Source of the DNA: Flavobacterium psychrophilum
GTDB taxonomy: Bacteria; Bacteroidota; Bacteroidia; Flavobacteriales; Flavobacteriaceae
DNA length: 64,000 bases
Direction of reading: 5' to 3'
Assembly (NCBI GenBank): GCA_945890865.1
Contig: CAMDDB010000006.1
Location: forward strand, 62,001-126,000
Every line of letters starts with the position of its first letter. Position 1 is the first letter of the stretch. The position numbers and the translations under genes are program-made. The notes under the pieces are model-generated. The model saw only the letters and a program-made list of their open reading frames with translations, was not told the origin of the DNA and searched no databases. Below, piece by piece: positions 42,136 to 50,538 of the stretch.

Positions 42136-44331
42136 TTGATTAAGCAATTTATACTATTTTTAGCAATGCTAACTGGATGCAGTTATGCACAATCTGTCTA
42201 CAAAGAAGTAGCCAAAATTAATGACAGTACGGATTACTATCTCGAAATCGGTCTTTTCAATAAAGAAGAAAAAAAATCGGTCAGTAAAGCCATTTTATTT
42301 ACAGAAAAAGCTGTTGCATTTGCAAAAAATAAGGGTCAAAAATCAAAATTGGGTGCCGCCTATTTGCAATTGGCCTACGTTTACTATGATATCGATAAAA
42401 ACGAACTAGCTATTGACAATTACATACGAGCTATAAATGCTTTTAATAAAAAAAATCCTACCGCAAATTTAGCATTAGCCTATTATAGTCTTGGAAAATG
42501 TTATTTGAAAAAAAACAAAATAGCCGTTGCCGAAATCTATTTTGAAAAAGCTTCTACTTTATATGAATCCTTAAATTTTTTAGACGCCATAGAGCTTATT
42601 AACCTTCAAAAAGGAATCATTAAAAAAGAAAAAAAAGAATTTTCAGAAGCCAGTCGTATTTTACAATCGGTGATTGAAAATTTAGCCGACGATTCATTCA
42701 TAAGTACAAAAATTGAGGCCTATTATCAATTAGGAGAAATTGAAATGGTTCAGGAAAAATTTGCCAACGCAATTAATTATTATACATTGGCACATGCAGC
42801 AAACACAAACAACAAAACCGATTTTAGTATTACCAAGCGCATTTTAAAACAATTAAGTGTGGCTTATGAAAAAACGAAAAACACAAAACAATCCCTAGTT
42901 TTCCTGAAAAAATACACCCAATTATCCGATTCCATTCACAACCACCTTAATTCCAACGGCTCTGAAAATATGATTGATAAAATTCAGTTTGACGAGCAAT
43001 TGAAAAAAATCGAACAATTGGATAAAGAGAAAAAAAGCCAACAAAAAACATTACGCTTTTCAAAGTTAATTTTTATATTGAGTATTGCACTGATTTCCAT
43101 CCTCTCGTTATTGAGTTTTTCGCTGTATAAAAACAATAAAATAAGAATCACAACCAATACGCTATTAGAGGAAAAAAACAAAGAACTTACTTCAGAAAAA
43201 GAAAAAGCCGAGCAAGCTTCAAAAGCACGGGCAGAATTTTTATCAACAGTAAGCCATGAATTGAGAACCCCATTAAATGCTATTAATGGAATTACCTATT
43301 TGTTGTTGCAAGAAAAACCCAAAGCAAGCCAATTGAACTATTTAAAATCGCTTGAGTTTTCTGGAAGTTATTTACTTCATTTTATCAATGATATTTTAGA
43401 AATCAACCGATTAGAATCGGACAAAATACAAGTAGAAAAAATCAGTTTTAATCTGAAAGAATTGATTGAAAACATAACCATTTCCTTCAAAGAATTTATT
43501 CATGAAAACAATACCAAATGCCACTTACAAATTGATTCAAGCATTTCAGATTACCTGAAAGGCGACCCCACTAAGCTTTCACAAATTGTCATCAATTTAT
43601 TAAATAATGCCATTAAATTTAGTAAAAATGGAGATGTTTGGTTTACAATAAAAAACCTCTATGAAGATGAAAAGCACATCAAATTGCATTTTGAAATAAA
43701 AGATAACGGCATTGGTATTCCCCTTGAAAAACAACGAACCATTTTTGATAGTTTTAGCCAAGGATCGGTAGAAATTAACAGAACCTACGGCGGAACCGGA
43801 TTAGGTCTATCCATAGTTAAAAAAATTCTGGAATTAATGGATAGCACCATTCATTTAACGAGTGAAAGCCAAAAAGGAAGTACCTTTTCATTTGAACTTC
43901 AATTTGAAAAAGGAGAAAAAAGTGAAGAGAAACTAGTTCCAAAAACAACAGTGACCGACGGAAAAAAGAAAATAGTGCTATTGATTGAAGATAATAAAAT
44001 CAATCAAATGATTACCCAAAAAATGTTAGAAAAAAAGGGAATATCCTGTGTGATTTTAGACAGCGGTGAAGAGGCGATAGAAAATGCTAAAACTAATCAA
44101 TATGATCTTATTTTAATGGATGTTCATCTGCCTGGCATCAGCGGTACCGAAGCCACTGCAGCCATTCGGTCTTTTGATACCAAAACACCTATTATTGCAT
44201 TGACAGCGATTTCATTAAATGAAAACAAAGAAACGTTATTGTCGTTTGGCATGAATGAAGTGATAACCAAGCCCTTTGAACCCGACTTTTTTTATGAAGT
44301 CATTCATTCCTATTTAGCTACGAACGAATAA
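42136..44331 (+). CDS. TPR hybrid histidine kinase
   Basis: 731 residues from a TTG start at 42136, with a signal-like N-terminus ending GCSYAQS. The periplasmic sensor region (about 25-290) is made of TPRs (AAYLQLAYVYYDIDKNELAI, AYYSLGKCYLKKNKIAVAEI, AYYQLGEIEMVQEKFANAI). One membrane helix is at about 312-332. A short coiled coil leads to HisKA with H374 in FLSTVSHELRTPLN, then HATPase_c with QIVINLLNNAIKFS, DNGIGIP and YGGTGLGLSIVKKI. A C-terminal receiver domain has D662 in LILMDVHLPG. No partner regulator is adjacent, so phosphotransfer to another protein is likely. Its end overlaps the convergent phosphorylase gene by 14 bases. Confidence 0.94.
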   Translation: MIKQFILFLAMLTGCSYAQSVYKEVAKINDSTDYYLEIGLFNKEEKKSVSKAILFTEKAVAFAKNKGQKSKLGAAYLQLAYVYYDIDKNELAIDNYIRAINAFNKKNPTANLALAYYSLGKCYLKKNKIAVAEIYFEKASTLYESLNFLDAIELINLQKGIIKKEKKEFSEASRILQSVIENLADDSFISTKIEAYYQLGEIEMVQEKFANAINYYTLAHAANTNNKTDFSITKRILKQLSVAYEKTKNTKQSLVFLKKYTQLSDSIHNHLNSNGSENMIDKIQFDEQLKKIEQLDKEKKSQQKTLRFSKLIFILSIALISILSLLSFSLYKNNKIRITTNTLLEEKNKELTSEKEKAEQASKARAEFLSTVSHELRTPLNAINGITYLLLQEKPKASQLNYLKSLEFSGSYLLHFINDILEINRLESDKIQVEKISFNLKELIENITISFKEFIHENNTKCHLQIDSSISDYLKGDPTKLSQIVINLLNNAIKFSKNGDVWFTIKNLYEDEKHIKLHFEIKDNGIGIPLEKQRTIFDSFSQGSVEINRTYGGTGLGLSIVKKILELMDSTIHLTSESQKGSTFSFELQFEKGEKSEEKLVPKTTVTDGKKKIVLLIEDNKINQMITQKMLEKKGISCVILDSGEEAIENAKTNQYDLILMDVHLPGISGTEATAAIRSFDTKTPIIALTAISLNENKETLLSFGMNEVITKPFEPDFFYEVIHSYLATNE

Positions 44332-45130
44332 TCAGGTTTTTAATTAAATTACGAACATGAGGTTCTGCTTTTTTAGCTGCCTCTAATACTTCTTTGTGAT
44401 TCACCTCGTCGATATTTTCTTCGTCGCCCATATCGGTAATAACCGAAATTCCGAAACACTCCATATCCATGTGACGCGCAACAATAACTTCGGGAACGGT
44501 AGACATCCCTACACAATCGGCGCCTAAGGCCTTAACCATTTTATATTCGGAAAGGGTTTCAAATGTAGGGCCTTGTAAAGCTAGGTAAATTCCTTTTTTT
44601 AAATCTATTTTTAATTCTTGAGCCAATGCAAAGGCCTGATCAATCATCGCTAAAGAATAGGGTGCGCTCATGTTAACAAATCGAGGGCCAAAACGTTCGT
44701 CGTTGTGTCCGCGCAATGGATGTTCTGGCAACATATTGATATGATCGGTAATGACAACAATATCGCCAATGCTGAATAATGGATTAACGCCGCCTGAAGC
44801 ATTGGAAACAATTAGTTTTTGAACCCCAAGCCTTTTCATTACCCGAACCGGAAAGGTAACTTGTTTCATATCATACCCTTCATAATAATGAAAACGTCCT
44901 TGCATGGCAACAACTTTTTTACCTTGAATAGTTCCAAAAACTAAAGCACCTTTATGTCCTTGAACCGTTGAAATGGGAAAATTTGGAATGGCAGAATACT
45001 CTACAGACAGTTCTATCGTAATATCATCGGTAAATTGGCCTAAACCAGAACCTAAGATAACACCATATTCTGGAATAAAATTGGTTTTTTCCTTAATAAA
45101 ATTAACCGTTTATTGTACTTTTTCCCACAT
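44318..45130 (-). pseudogene. Purine nucleoside phosphorylase, in-frame TAA at codon 7
   Basis: Family-type PNP (inosine/guanosine phosphorylase). From the ATG at 45130 the frame reads MWEKVQ, then TAA (45112-45110), then TVNFIKEKTNFIPEYGVILG without a further stop to 44318. The rest is intact: phosphate loop GSGLGQFTDD, VQGHKGALVF, MQGRFHYYEGYDMK, VSNASGGVN, the substrate-binding ALQGPTFETLSEY, and GMSTVPEVIVARH with TDMGDEEN. After the TAA the first ATG is at 44905 (MQGRFHYYEG), which would omit the phosphate loop. ATG 45130 overlaps the lpxK end by 29 bases, which makes it the likely natural start. Either a recent nonsense mutation, a base-call error or readthrough explains this. Confidence 0.75.
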
Positions 45131-46118
45131 AATCTTTTATTGTATTATCAAAATTAGTTCCGTTTAGGAACAAGGTGCGAATGGGCAAATAATACAATTG
45201 CGATGGAGGCAATACGCCTTTTAATCGCACAAAATCTTTTTCGGTAGTTACAATTTTTTTGCCCTGAGCACTTTCTATAATCTTTTCACAATCTGTTTTT
45301 GAAAAATGATGGTGATCTGGAAAAGTAAAGCACTCGTCTTGTTCGTTTTTTAAATAACTAAAAAATAACTTTGGGTTTGCAATACCGGCTACTAACACTT
45401 TTCTTTCCTTTTGAATATCCGATACGCTACAAGTGTTTTGTGCACTTACTACACAATCATCATATTGGATCGTTGAAAAATATACGGGTTGTGTTACCTG
45501 CAATTGTTTAATTATTTCTTGTTGTGCAAGTTCGGACAAATCGGATGGACATTTAGTGACAATTATCATATCGGCTCTTTTTTTTCCTAGAGAAGATTCT
45601 CTTAAATTACCAAAGGGCAAAATGAAATCAGCACAAAATAAATCATCGTAAGCGGTAAGCAAAATAGATAGACCCGCTTGTACTTTTCTGTGTTGAAAAG
45701 CATCGTCTAACAAAACAACATCGGGACGATTAGACCCTTGAAGGAGTTGGTTTATTCCGTTTTTTCGTTGCGTATCCACAGCAACCTGAATTGAAGGGAA
45801 CTTAGAGAACAATTGAAAAGGTTCGTCGCCAATTGTAGCCGCCGTTGCCTTTTCATCTGCCAAAATATAACCTTTAGTAATTCTTTTATACCCTCTACTG
45901 AGAACCGCAACGTGATAGTGTTCTGAAAGTAACCGAATTAAATATTCTATTTGAGGCGTTTTGCCTGTTCCACCTACACTTAGGTTGCCAACAGTAATAA
46001 CAGGAACATCAAAAGTAAAGCTATTGAACACACCTTTGTCGTAGAGCCAATTTCGAAGAAAAGTGACACACCAAAACAACAGCGCCAAAGGAAAAAGTAT
46101 CTTTCGTAACCAAATCAT
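45102..46118 (-). CDS. lpxK: Tetraacyldisaccharide 4'-kinase
   Basis: Phosphorylates the lipid A disaccharide at the 4' position on the inner face of the inner membrane. 338 residues: an N-terminal membrane-associated helix (LFPLALLFWCVTFLRNWLYD), then VPVITVGNLSVGGTGKTPQI with the P-loop GGTGKT, VLSRGYKR, DDAFQHRKVQ in the Walker B region, and a C-terminal PDHHHFSKTDCEKI segment. It confirms an LPS-type outer membrane. It overlaps the start of the downstream phosphorylase gene by 29 bases; any change in that overlap affects both products. Confidence 0.96.
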   Translation of the reverse strand: MIWLRKILFPLALLFWCVTFLRNWLYDKGVFNSFTFDVPVITVGNLSVGGTGKTPQIEYLIRLLSEHYHVAVLSRGYKRITKGYILADEKATAATIGDEPFQLFSKFPSIQVAVDTQRKNGINQLLQGSNRPDVVLLDDAFQHRKVQAGLSILLTAYDDLFCADFILPFGNLRESSLGKKRADMIIVTKCPSDLSELAQQEIIKQLQVTQPVYFSTIQYDDCVVSAQNTCSVSDIQKERKVLVAGIANPKLFFSYLKNEQDECFTFPDHHHFSKTDCEKIIESAQGKKIVTTEKDFVRLKGVLPPSQLYYLPIRTLFLNGTNFDNTIKDYVGKSTING

Positions 46119-46194
46119 ATTACGAAAGTATAATAAAATATCTGTAAAATAAAGTTTATCTCCTTTTACATCGTAATTCTAAGGAGTAATTCGT

Positions 46195-46202
46195 TATTTT
46201 TG
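46195..46202 (+). promoter_or_regulatory. -7 box of the nif3-like transcript
   Basis: TATTTTTG, full consensus, 26 bases before the ATG at 46229; -33 element not visible. Confidence 0.45.
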
Positions 46203-46228
46203 TAGGCATTATTTATTAAAATTAACTC

Positions 46229-47344
46229 ATGAAACTTACCCAAATACTTTCTATACTTGAAGAAATGGCACCCTTAGGTTATGCTGAAGATTTTGACAAT
46301 GTAGGACTATTAGTTGGTGATGCAACAACTGAAATTTCAGGAATTTTAGTCTGTCATGATGCTCTGGAAGTTGTCATTGACGAAGCCATTCGCAAAAAAT
46401 GCAATTTGGTCGTATGCTTTCACCCGATATTATTTTCAGGGATTAAAAAAATTACCGGTAAAAATTATGTAGAACGCGCCCTACTCAAAGCCATCAAAAA
46501 TGATATTGCTATTTATGCTGTTCATACCGCATTAGACAATCATCAAAATGGCGTCAATGCTATTTTTTGTAAGGCCTTAGGAATAGAAGCATCCAAAGTA
46601 CTGATTCCAAAACCCAATTATATTCAAAAATTAGTTACTTATTCCCCAGCAGAGCAGGTAGAAAAGATTCGAAAAGCTTTATTTGATGCGGGAGCTGGAA
46701 CCATAGGTAATTATGAAGATTGTAGCTTTTCATCATCAGGCAGCGGCACCTATAGAGGCAATAAACACTCGAACCCTAAAATTGGAGAACGCTTTGAATT
46801 TGTAGAAACAACCGAAATTAAAATCGAAGTTACCTATGAGAAGCATTTACAAGCTAAACTATTGGCTGCGTTATTTTCAAATCATCCCTATGAAGAAGTG
46901 GCTTATGAAATTTATTCCCTTGAAAACCAACATCAAAATATTGGATTAGGACGAATAGGCGAATTAAAAAATGCCCTTACTGAAACCGATTTTTTGCAAT
47001 TGGTAAAAGAAAAACTAAAATGTGGTAGCATACGACATTCGGCATTTACTGGAAATACCATTAAAAAAGTAGCGGTTTTAGGAGGAAGTGGTAGTTTTGC
47101 CATTCCAAATGCAAAACTGTTGGGAGCCGATGCTTATTTGACGGCCGACTTGAAATACCACCAATTTTACGAAGCCGAAAATCAATTGCTTTTGGCCGAT
47201 ATTGGTCACTTTGAAAGCGAAAGATTTACAAAAAACTATATAGTTGATTTTCTTAAAGAAAAAATCACTAATTTTGCACCCAATTCGCTTTCGAGTGGAA
47301 TTATTTTATCAGAAGAAAATACAAATCCAGTTAAGTACTTTTAA
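46229..47344 (+). CDS. Nif3-like dinuclear metal-centre protein
   Basis: 371 residues of the NIF3/YbgI family (annotated in some databases as GTP cyclohydrolase I type 2; the function is not firmly established). The metal-binding halves are visible as VVCFHPILFSGIKK and YAVHTALDNHQNGVN in the N-terminal part and YHQFYEAENQLLLADIGHFE near the C-terminus. Between them (about residues 130-240) lies a PII-like insertion domain (VTYSPAEQVEKIRKALFDAG, NYEDCSFSSSGSGTYRG), which makes the protein longer than E. coli YbgI. The next gene starts two bases after the stop, so they are one transcript. Confidence 0.92.
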   Translation: MKLTQILSILEEMAPLGYAEDFDNVGLLVGDATTEISGILVCHDALEVVIDEAIRKKCNLVVCFHPILFSGIKKITGKNYVERALLKAIKNDIAIYAVHTALDNHQNGVNAIFCKALGIEASKVLIPKPNYIQKLVTYSPAEQVEKIRKALFDAGAGTIGNYEDCSFSSSGSGTYRGNKHSNPKIGERFEFVETTEIKIEVTYEKHLQAKLLAALFSNHPYEEVAYEIYSLENQHQNIGLGRIGELKNALTETDFLQLVKEKLKCGSIRHSAFTGNTIKKVAVLGGSGSFAIPNAKLLGADAYLTADLKYHQFYEAENQLLLADIGHFESERFTKNYIVDFLKEKITNFAPNSLSSGIILSEENTNPVKYF

Positions 47345-47346
47345 AT

Positions 47347-48126
47347 ATGGCAACAATCAAAGAGATAAGCGTAGAAGATAAGTTAAGAGCCCTTTATGCT
47401 TTACAACTAGTTGATTCTAAAATTGACGAAATAAGAAATGTTAGAGGTGAATTGCCTCTAGAAGTAGATGATTTAGAAGATGAAGTTACAGGACTTTCTG
47501 CACGTTTAGAAAAGTTGAAAAGCGATTTAGAGACTATTGATGAGCAAATCAAAGAAAAGAAAAACGCAATTGATGGCCACAATGCGTCTATCAAAAAATA
47601 TTTAGAACAACAAAAAAATGTTCGCAACAATAGAGAATTTAATTCTTTGACTAAAGAAGTAGAATTTCAAGAATTAGAAATTCAATTGGCTGAAAAGCAT
47701 ATTAAAGAAATGAAAGCGTCTATTGAGCACCGTAAAGAAGTTATTGATCAAACCCAAGAAAAACTTGACGGTAAAGAATCGCACTTAAAACACAAAAAAG
47801 CTGAGTTAAGCGATATCATGTCTGAAACCGAAAAAGAAGAAACCTTCTTATTGAACAAATCGGCTGAACTAAGAGGCAAAACAGAAGCGCGTTTGTTAGT
47901 GGCTTATGACAGAATTAGAAGTAGTGTGAGAAACGGGTTAGCAGTAGTATCCATTGAACGTGGTGCCTCTGCAGGTTCTTTCTTCACCATTCCACCACAA
48001 ACACAAATGGAAATTGCGGCACGTAAAAAAATTATCACTGATGAACACAGTGGCAGAATTTTAGTAGACGGTGTTTTAGCCGACGAAGAAAAAGTAAAAA
48101 TGGACAAATTATTTGCAAGCCTTTAG
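47347..48126 (+). CDS. Coiled-coil protein of the C4-type zinc-ribbon family, all four cysteines missing
   Basis: 259 residues. The first ~185 form a long antiparallel coiled coil (LEKLKSDLETIDEQIKEKKN, EFNSLTKEVEFQELEIQLAE). The C-terminal ribbon can be followed by its framework IPPQTQMEIAARKKII and GRILVD, but the ligands are gone: where the family has two CxxC-type pairs this protein has RGASAGSFF and DEHSGRIL. No cysteine occurs anywhere in the protein. Family members act in an unknown, probably membrane- or nucleic-acid-related process (CT398/FlgZ-like relatives). It pairs with the Nif3-like gene, an arrangement common in many bacteria. A terminator is at 48150-48173. Confidence 0.85.
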   Translation: MATIKEISVEDKLRALYALQLVDSKIDEIRNVRGELPLEVDDLEDEVTGLSARLEKLKSDLETIDEQIKEKKNAIDGHNASIKKYLEQQKNVRNNREFNSLTKEVEFQELEIQLAEKHIKEMKASIEHRKEVIDQTQEKLDGKESHLKHKKAELSDIMSETEKEETFLLNKSAELRGKTEARLLVAYDRIRSSVRNGLAVVSIERGASAGSFFTIPPQTQMEIAARKKIITDEHSGRILVDGVLADEEKVKMDKLFASL

Positions 48127-48149
48127 TTTTTTCCATTTTAAAATACATT

Positions 48150-48173
48150 AAAGTCCTTTTTTTAAAGGGCTTT
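48150..48173 (+). terminator. Terminator of the nif3-zinc-ribbon-like transcript
   Basis: AAAGTCCTTT pairs with AAAGGGCTTT (one G-U) around a four-base loop and is followed by a T-run, 23 bases after the stop codon. Confidence 0.7.
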
Positions 48174-48257
48174 TTTGTTTTTATCAACAACGCAACAACG
48201 ATTTTATACCTGCAAATTACGATTACCAATCCCTTTTCGCTTTTTCACTAAAAACCC

Positions 48258-48265
48258 TATCTTTG
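48258..48265 (+). promoter_or_regulatory. -7 box immediately before rluF
   Basis: TATCTTTG ends five bases before the ATG at 48270. With the usual 5-8 base distance to the transcription start, the mRNA would begin at or beside the start codon. Confidence 0.5.
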
Positions 48266-48269
48266 TCTC

Positions 48270-49058
48270 ATGGAAGAAAACACAACTCGAATCAATAAGT
48301 TCTTATCGGAAACCGGCTTTTGCTCTCGCAGAGAGGCCGATCGTTTGATTGAACAAGGAAGAGTTACCATTAATGGAATTGTTCCAGAAATGGGCACTAA
48401 AGTGAGTCCAAAGGACGAAGTAAGAGTAAATGGTAAATTGATTCAGGAGCGAACGGAGAAACCCATTTATATTGCCTTCAACAAACCCGCCGGTATAGAA
48501 TGTACCACCAATTTAGATGTTCGAGACAATATAATAGATTTCATCAATTACCCTGAGCGTATTTTTCCAATTGGACGTTTAGACAAAGCCAGTGAAGGTT
48601 TGATTTTCATGACCAATGATGGCGATATTGTAAATAAAATTTTACGTGCCCGAAATAACCACGAAAAAGAATACATTGTAACTGTAGACAAACCCATTAC
48701 CGATCAATTCATTGACCGTATGGGCAATGGCTTACCGATTTTGGAAACGATTACCAAGAAATGCAAAGTAGAGCAAATTAGCAAATATGTTTTCCGAATC
48801 ATTTTAACGCAAGGATTAAACCGCCAAATTCGTAGGATGTGTGAGTATTTAGATTATGAAGTAACCGCTTTGAAACGCACGCGAATCATCAATATTTCAC
48901 TAGACGTTGCCGAAGGAAAATACCGCAACTTAACCGATGCTGAAGTTACTGAATTAAACAAACTAATTGCCCCTTCGAGTAAAACTGAAGAAGCCAGTTT
49001 ACCCAGCAATAAAAGTAAGTTTACAGGAAAACGAAATTATGGCGAGCGTAATCGTTAA
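48270..49058 (+). CDS. rluF: 23S rRNA pseudouridine synthase RluF
   Basis: Isomerises a uridine in 23S rRNA (position 2604 in E. coli RluF). 262 residues: S4 RNA-binding domain at about 8-55 ([20 protein letters not shown]), linker, then the catalytic core with [18 protein letters not shown] holding the aspartate in [24 protein letters not shown] and [20 protein letters not shown] complete the family pattern and favour RluF over RluB or RsuA. The C-terminal tail is short and basic. The stop overlaps the convergent GNAT gene by four bases. Confidence 0.93.
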   Translation: MEENTTRINKFLSETGFCSRREADRLIEQGRVTINGIVPEMGTKVSPKDEVRVNGKLIQERTEKPIYIAFNKPAGIECTTNLDVRDNIIDFINYPERIFPIGRLDKASEGLIFMTNDGDIVNKILRARNNHEKEYIVTVDKPITDQFIDRMGNGLPILETITKKCKVEQISKYVFRIILTQGLNRQIRRMCEYLDYEVTALKRTRIINISLDVAEGKYRNLTDAEVTELNKLIAPSSKTEEASLPSNKSKFTGKRNYGERNR

Positions 49059-49546
49059 ATAGTAATTTCCATTACGTAATCATCCATTACATATCCTTGA
49101 CCAATAGCAATAACATCTTCTTTTACTTGTGAAAATCCTAATTTCTCATAAAAGAAACGGGCTTTATTATTTTTATTAACGTTTAAGAAAATCTTTTTTT
49201 GTTTATTATCGATGGCTTTTGTCTTTACCCATTCAAAAAAATATCGGCCTAAACCAGCGCCCTGTAATTCTGGAAGCACATATATTTTGTGGATTTTTGT
49301 TTTTGTGGGTTCGCAATTAATTTCATACGATACGAATCCTACATAGCAATCCTTTTCGTCTTGTGCCAAATAGAAAACATGTCCCTTTACCATTAATTCA
49401 AGTAAGGCGGTTTCCGTATAAAAGGTATCAATCATATAATCCAGTTGGCTCCTCGTTAAGATATTCCCATAGGCATTGGGCCAAATCTTCTTCGTTAAGT
49501 CAATGATTACAGGAAGATGCGATGCATCACAGGCTACTAATTTCAT
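49055..49546 (-). CDS. GNAT family N-acetyltransferase
   Basis: 163 residues with a GNAT fold: strand-loop [10 protein letters not shown], strand 4 [20 protein letters not shown] containing the acetyl-CoA pyrophosphate loop QGAGLG, then [20 protein letters not shown] at the end of the fold. The substrate is unknown; similarity to small-molecule (amino acid or polyamine) acetyltransferases is general. It is a single gene, convergent with rluF, with the SprF gene upstream across a terminator. Confidence 0.88.
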   Translation of the reverse strand: MKLVACDASHLPVIIDLTKKIWPNAYGNILTRSQLDYMIDTFYTETALLELMVKGHVFYLAQDEKDCYVGFVSYEINCEPTKTKIHKIYVLPELQGAGLGRYFFEWVKTKAIDNKQKKIFLNVNKNNKARFFYEKLGFSQVKEDVIAIGQGYVMDDYVMEITI

Positions 49547-49563
49547 TTCACAAAAATAAAAAC

Positions 49564-49598
49564 AAAAAGGGTTAATCTTTTCAGATTAACCCTTTTTT
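49564..49598 (-). terminator. Terminator after the adhesin-sprF operon
   Basis: A perfect 14-bp stem, AAAAAGGGTTAATC with GATTAACCCTTTTT, and a six-base loop, 31 bases after the SprF stop. The T-runs on both sides make it work in either direction. Confidence 0.85.
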
Positions 49599-49628
49599 AT
49601 TAAATACCTTTTAAAAAGTACTTAGTGA

Positions 49629-50516
49629 CTAATTGAATTTATACTGCAAATAGAATTCGTTTGAACCGTTTGCTCTTCCTAACAACTCACTGCGTAAGCT
49701 GTACTCATACGCATATCCTAAAGCGAATTTATTGCTTACGTTAATCTTAGCCAAACCAGCAAACGAACGATCCGTTCTGTAAGTAACTCCTAAATCAAAT
49801 TTATCATCAAATTTCGCTGTAGTCGTGAAATCTGTTGAAAAAGGAGCTCCGTTTACATAACGTACCATAATCGATGGCACTAAATCTAAAGACGAGCTCA
49901 CTTCAAAAGTTCTTCCCGCTGAGAAATAATAATGTGCTTGATCGGTAGCCGCTGTAGCAAATCCATCTTCGTTTTTAGCTCTTTTGGTATCCAACATTTT
50001 AGGTGTAGACAACGACACAAAATAGTCCTTGTGTTTCAAATAAAATCCAATACCAATATTGGGGTTAAAACGTGAAATCGGTTGTAAACTTGGATCGGCC
50101 ATAATATTGTAGGTTTCTAATCCATTGGTGTTTACTTCGTAGTTATTTCCACCGGCTTTAATACCCATAAACAAATCTAAAGCATCGTTCAATTGCACTT
50201 TGTAAGAGAAATCGATGGCTACAAATGTTTGTTTTTCAATAAAAACTTCATCTTTAATAACTGAAAGCCCTAAAGATAAATTTTTACTTAATGGCGTCAT
50301 AAATGAAGCTGATTGTGTTTGTGGTGCCTCTTTTACTCCTGTCCATTGCTGTCTAATACTCGTTCTTAACATGGATTCTCCATTTACACTAACGGCAGCT
50401 GGATTAACCAAATTCAAATGATTGCTGTAAAAAGCGAGTATACTTTCCTGTTGAGCATACACACCACTACTTATAAAAAGTAGTAGTGCGATGCTGATAT
50501 TTTGAAGTTTTTTCAT
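49629..50516 (-). CDS. Type IX secretion system membrane protein, PorP/SprF family
   Basis: 295 residues with a cleavable signal peptide (ISIALLLFISSGVYA) and a mature part made of alternating strands, ending in a strand with phenylalanine before the last asparagine, as in outer-membrane beta barrels. The first mature residues QQESILAFYSNHLNLVNPAA carry the PorP/SprF start pattern with NPAA. SprF proteins are needed for surface delivery of the large adhesin encoded beside them (as for SprB in F. johnsoniae). Only 22 bases separate it from the adhesin gene upstream, so they are an operon ending at the terminator 49564-49598. Confidence 0.95.
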   Translation of the reverse strand: MKKLQNISIALLLFISSGVYAQQESILAFYSNHLNLVNPAAVSVNGESMLRTSIRQQWTGVKEAPQTQSASFMTPLSKNLSLGLSVIKDEVFIEKQTFVAIDFSYKVQLNDALDLFMGIKAGGNNYEVNTNGLETYNIMADPSLQPISRFNPNIGIGFYLKHKDYFVSLSTPKMLDTKRAKNEDGFATAATDQAHYYFSAGRTFEVSSSLDLVPSIMVRYVNGAPFSTDFTTTAKFDDKFDLGVTYRTDRSFAGLAKINVSNKFALGYAYEYSLRSELLGRANGSNEFYLQYKFN

Positions 50517-50538
50517 TGTAAATTGATTTTACTTTTAA

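Noticed and set aside
44318..44905. Taking ATG 44905 as the natural start of purine nucleoside phosphorylase
   Set aside because: The 60 in-frame residues upstream (with GSGLG phosphate loop and VQGHKGALVF) are conserved family sequence, so the short form would lack a needed part of the active site.
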